From Paenibacillus sp. UNC499MF (GTDB lineage Bacteria; Bacillota; Bacilli; Paenibacillales; NBRC-103111): 64,000 nt of DNA. Both the position numbers and the translations under genes were made by a program. Position 1 is the stretch's first letter; every line of letters starts with the position of its first letter. Shown in pieces: positions 61,015 to 64,000 of this stretch. The stretch lies in contig NZ_FNVF01000002.1 in NCBI RefSeq assembly GCF_900107975.1, positions 449,178 through 513,177 on the forward strand, given 5' to 3'. The notes under the pieces were generated by a model, which searched no databases, was not told where the DNA came from, and was given only the letters and a program-made list of their open reading frames with translations.

Positions 61015-61836
61015 ATGGCAAAAACGATTGTCCTCGTATTGGACGGACTGCGTTACGACGTCATGCTCTCATCCATGGGCTATTTGAATCATCTGGTGGA
61101 AAAATCGCAGGCCGCTCTGTACAAGGTGAAATCGGAGCTTCCGAGCCTCTCCAGGCCGCTTTACGAGGTGCTTCTGACAGGGACGCCCAGCTACATAAAC
61201 GGGATTACAGCCAACCATGTCGTCAGGCTGTCCCGTTTTCCGAGCGTGTTTCATCTGGCCAGACAGCAGGGCTTGACGACAGCCGCGGCGGCGTATCACT
61301 GGGTGAGCGAGCTGTACAATTCGGCGCCGTTCGATTACGTATCCGACCGCATTCAGCACGACGAGAGCAAGCCGATTCAGCACGGCATGTTCTACTATGA
61401 GGACACTTATCCGGACTCCCATCTGATCGGGGATGCCGAGTATTTGCGCCGGACGCATGACCCGGACTTCCTCTATATTCATCCGATGAATATCGACGAT
61501 GCGGGCCACAAGTTCACGTCCGATTCCGCCCGGTACCGGGGCCAGGCTCTGCATATGGACGGACTGCTGGCCGTGCTCCTGCCCGTGTGGATGGAACGGG
61601 GCTATCAGATTCTCATCACATCCGACCACGGCATGAACGAAGACGGGCATCACGGCGGAACGGGAGAGGCGGAGCGGGATGTCGGTCTCGTCGCCATCGG
61701 AGACCGGTTCACGCCCGGCGTGTACACGGACAGTTACCTGCCGCAGCTGGCGGTCGCTCCTTTAATCTGCTCCCTGCTCGATATTCCGGTGTCCGCGCAT
61801 ATGTCGGACATTCCGGTGAAGGGCTTCCGCAAGTAG
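61015..61836 (+). CDS. Alkaline-phosphatase-fold phosphodiesterase / nucleotide pyrophosphatase
   Basis: 273 residues. Metal ligands of the type I phosphodiesterase family are visible: Asp in VLVLDGLRYD (near 9), NIDDAGHKF with Asp and His near 160, TSDHGMNEDGHHGG with Asp-His and a final His near 205. A Ser/Thr in the PSLSRPLYE region is the probable nucleophile. Family members cleave phosphodiester or sulfate-type bonds. Last gene of the operon; it could act on phosphorylated or nucleotide-linked sugars, but this is not shown. Confidence 0.85.
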   Translation: MAKTIVLVLDGLRYDVMLSSMGYLNHLVEKSQAALYKVKSELPSLSRPLYEVLLTGTPSYINGITANHVVRLSRFPSVFHLARQQGLTTAAAAYHWVSELYNSAPFDYVSDRIQHDESKPIQHGMFYYEDTYPDSHLIGDAEYLRRTHDPDFLYIHPMNIDDAGHKFTSDSARYRGQALHMDGLLAVLLPVWMERGYQILITSDHGMNEDGHHGGTGEAERDVGLVAIGDRFTPGVYTDSYLPQLAVAPLICSLLDIPVSAHMSDIPVKGFRK

Positions 61837-61872
61837 CCGGGAAGGTTTTTCCCGCACTTCGGCGCCGCAAAC

Positions 61873-61922
61873 AAAACCCTGCCTGTACCGGCTGATTACC
61901 GGAACGGGCAGGGTTTTTGTTT
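61873..61922 (+). terminator. Terminator of the fucosidase operon
   Basis: AAAACCCTGCC and GGGCAGGGTTTT pair, with an inner CCGG stem, followed by T-rich sequence. The following 140 bases to spoVR contain no gene. Confidence 0.88.
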
Positions 61923-62064
61923 TGGCTGGTTTGCCGGAGTACCTGCCCGCTCGGGTTTCTAGGTCGCAAGCGGGCAGGCTTGCTTCATTAATAGTAAGAC
62001 GACTTGCCAAACTCAGCCCACAGAGGGCTGCACGCTGGGAGATTTTTCGTCCCTCCAATCGCTT

Positions 62065-63495
62065 CTACATAAACTTCCGGTGGCTTTTCTTCCCGTCGTA
62101 CGAAAACAGCACTGCTTTGTCTTCCACCACGCTTTGCAGGTAGACGGGTTTGCCCCACAGCCGGTACAGGTACGGCAGCGTTTTTTCCACGTATTTCAGG
62201 TCGAGCTCGACGCCTTCGTACGAGTGCCGCAAGTACAGCTCGCCATTCCGCTGGTAATCTCCGTCGTAGACTTCCAGATAAGGAAAGCCGCCGTTCACGC
62301 GGGAATAGACGAGCTGGTCCCGGATATTTTTCCAGGTCTTGTCGGTAATTTTCCATTCCGGCCCCTTTTTCTCAAACACGTACAGGTCCAGGTCTTCGAC
62401 CAGCTCTTTGGTCATGTAATTGCGGATAAAAGACGTGTCCGAATCGAATTCGCGGACCTCGAAAATTTTGCTGCGTCCTTCGCCGCCCCGCCGTCCGTAC
62501 TTTTCCCGATCTTCGTCTTTCGGATTGTCCCAGCGCTTCTCGATATCCTCGAAAATTTTGAGCCCGAGGTAGTAGGGGTTAAGCGACTGCCTGGACGGCT
62601 GGACTACGCCCGAGTTCAGCTTGGAGTACTCGATCGTCTCCTCCTCGGTCAAATCCAGCTCGCGCAGGATGCGCTGATGCCAGTAAGAAGCCCAGCCCTC
62701 GTTCATGATTTTGGTCTCCATCTGCGGCCAGAAGTAGAGCATCTCGTCGCGCATCATCGTCATAATATCCCGCTGCCAGTCCTCCAGATGGGGGGCGTTT
62801 TCTTCAATGAACAGAAGAACGTCCTTCTCCGGCTTCGGGGGAAAACGTACCGGCGGGCTTTCTTCCTCATCGGTCTCGGTGTCCCGCCCCTCCAGATCCC
62901 ACAGGTCTTCGTAGCCGGTTTTCGGTCTGCCGTTGCGGCCCATCTTATCGCTGTCCTTGTCGTCCTGTTCGTCCGGCTTCCTGCGCCCTGGCTTCGTCAG
63001 GCTCGGATCAACGTGCTCCTGCACGGCCAGTACGCAGTCCAGAAACTCCTCGACCCGCCGGGTTCCGTACTCAATCTCATATTGGCGCACCCGCTCGGCC
63101 GTAGCCGACATGCTTTCCACCATATTGCGGTTGGTGCGGGAGAAACGCGCGTTGTTTTTGAAAAAATCACAGTGGGCGAGGACATGCGCAACGATCAGCT
63201 TGTTCTGGATAAGCGAGTTGCCGTCGAGCAGGAAAGCGTAGCAGGGATCGGAATTGATGACCAGCTCGTAAATTTTGCTGAGCCCGAAATCATACTGGGT
63301 TTTCATCTTGTGGAACGTTTTGCCGAAGCTCCAGTGCGAGAAACGGGTCGGCATTCCGTAAGCCCCGAACGTATAAATGATATCGGCGGGGCATATTTCA
63401 TAGCGCATCGGATAGAAGTCAAGGCCGAAGCCTTCGGCGACTTCCGTAATTTCCGCTATCGCATGTTCAAGCTGACGGATTTCGTCCGGTGTCAA
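62065..63495 (-). CDS. spoVR: SpoVR family protein
   Basis: 476 residues, the usual length. Conserved SpoVR segments are present: [21 protein letters not shown] near 27-47, [13 protein letters not shown] near 130, and [13 protein letters not shown] near 267. In Bacillus SpoVR is involved in spore cortex formation; in other bacteria it is encoded with PrkA and YhbH/YeaH. The start overlaps the yhbH stop (ATGA), so the two are cotranscribed and translationally coupled. Confidence 0.95.
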   Translation of the reverse strand: MTPDEIRQLEHAIAEITEVAEGFGLDFYPMRYEICPADIIYTFGAYGMPTRFSHWSFGKTFHKMKTQYDFGLSKIYELVINSDPCYAFLLDGNSLIQNKLIVAHVLAHCDFFKNNARFSRTNRNMVESMSATAERVRQYEIEYGTRRVEEFLDCVLAVQEHVDPSLTKPGRRKPDEQDDKDSDKMGRNGRPKTGYEDLWDLEGRDTETDEEESPPVRFPPKPEKDVLLFIEENAPHLEDWQRDIMTMMRDEMLYFWPQMETKIMNEGWASYWHQRILRELDLTEEETIEYSKLNSGVVQPSRQSLNPYYLGLKIFEDIEKRWDNPKDEDREKYGRRGGEGRSKIFEVREFDSDTSFIRNYMTKELVEDLDLYVFEKKGPEWKITDKTWKNIRDQLVYSRVNGGFPYLEVYDGDYQRNGELYLRHSYEGVELDLKYVEKTLPYLYRLWGKPVYLQSVVEDKAVLFSYDGKKSHRKFM

Positions 63496-64000
63496 ATGAG
63501 TTCGCCTCCCTCGGTTCGGGGTGTGAAGAAGGATCGGAGCGCCTTGTACACTTCGGATTTTTCCCGGATGATGTAGTGCATGAATTTCGGATGATGAATA
63601 TTGCGGTAAGCGGACATGAGCGTGGAGCTGCGGTTATATTGGTTGACCTCGCCGTAGCCGAACATGTTGGCACGCTCCATCAGCTGTCCGATCAGCTTCA
63701 CGCAGCGCTCGTTGTCCGAGGTGAGGTTGTCGCCGTCCGAGAAATGAAACGGATAGATGTTGTACTGCTCCGGCGGATACCGGGAGTCGATGATGTCCAG
63801 CGCGGTCTGATAAGCGGAAGAACAGATGGTGCCGCCGCTTTCGCCTTTTGTAAAAAACTCCTCCTCCGTCACTTCCTTCGCTTCCGTATGGTGGGCGATG
63901 AACACGATTTCGACATGCTCATACTTCGTCCTTAAAAAACGCGTCATCCAGAAGAAAAAGCTCCGGGCGATAAACTTTTCAAAAGATCCCATGGACCCTG
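63492..64000 (-). CDS. yhbH: YhbH/DUF444 family protein, C-terminal part (runs off window)
   Basis: The frame is open to the window end; about 169 residues are visible of an expected 390 or so. The visible part starts at G-S-M-G-S-F-E-K-F, the end of a von Willebrand factor A-type metal site (expected D-x-S-G-S-M), followed by [20 protein letters not shown] and [16 protein letters not shown]. An internal ATG at 63992 is not the true start. The family is linked to sporulation and to PrkA. Confidence 0.93.
   Translation of the reverse strand, partial: GSMGSFEKFIARSFFFWMTRFLRTKYEHVEIVFIAHHTEAKEVTEEEFFTKGESGGTICSSAYQTALDIIDSRYPPEQYNIYPFHFSDGDNLTSDNERCVKLIGQLMERANMFGYGEVNQYNRSSTLMSAYRNIHHPKFMHYIIREKSEVYKALRSFFTPRTEGGELI

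Overview
The window looks like chromosomal DNA of a spore-forming, fairly GC-rich member of the Paenibacillaceae (Paenibacillus or Cohnella type). The reasons are: strong AGGAGG-type ribosome binding sites, many sugar importers of the LplB/YtcP kind that carry no ATPase gene of their own, a YesM-like sensor kinase and a membrane-anchored AraC regulator, perfect matches to the CcpA operator (cre), and the sporulation-linked genes prkA, spoVR and yhbH. No rRNA, tRNA, CRISPR array, transposase or phage gene was seen.

Region 1 (1-4.8 kb): the 5' part of a YesM-like sensor kinase gene diverges from a permease-permease-binding protein sugar importer. A T-free 11-bp tandem repeat follows. Region 2 (4.8-9.7 kb): an MFS exporter with a long Pro/Ala-rich N-terminus is divergent from a TetR regulator, with a matching operator in each promoter. 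A thioredoxin-reductase-like flavoprotein and a hypothetical beta-rich protein come next. Region 3 (9.7-11.0 kb): an AT-rich island carries a secreted protein and a 33-residue membrane peptide. Region 4 (11-25.3 kb): mostly single genes, namely a DUF2161 nuclease-like protein, prkA, two MATE exporters, a Gly/His/Tyr repeat protein, a methyltransferase, a LacI regulator, a DUF817 protein, a YhhN family protein, a protein with a Cys/Ser repeat tail, and a MerR regulator.

Region 5 (25.4-27.5 kb): a CDF metal exporter is divergent from csoR-copZ, and a copper operator sits inside the csoR promoter. Region 6 (27.6-35.4 kb): an IclR regulator is divergent from a polyamine-type ABC importer and an M20 peptidase, followed by a low-complexity protein and a WYL regulator. 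Region 7 (35.5-38.5 kb): tdh-kbl (threonine to glycine) and an XRE-cupin regulator.

Region 8 (38.7-61.8 kb) is the most interesting part. It holds a LacI regulator, two paralogous sugar importers each with a cre site, a Gfo/Idh/MocA oxidoreductase, a HAD phosphatase, two GH29 alpha-L-fucosidases and a membrane AraC regulator. Divergent from that regulator is a five-gene operon: fucosidase, CBM9-like protein, a 1001-residue transglutaminase-like protein, a GH18 glycosidase and a phosphodiesterase. None of these enzymes has a visible signal peptide. The layout suggests import of fucosylated glycans or glycopeptides followed by cytoplasmic breakdown. Region 9 (62.1-64 kb): spoVR and the 3' part of yhbH.

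Most genes are flanked by recognisable hairpin terminators, so the operon boundaries given here are fairly well supported. Gene functions come from motif recognition only; no database search was run.
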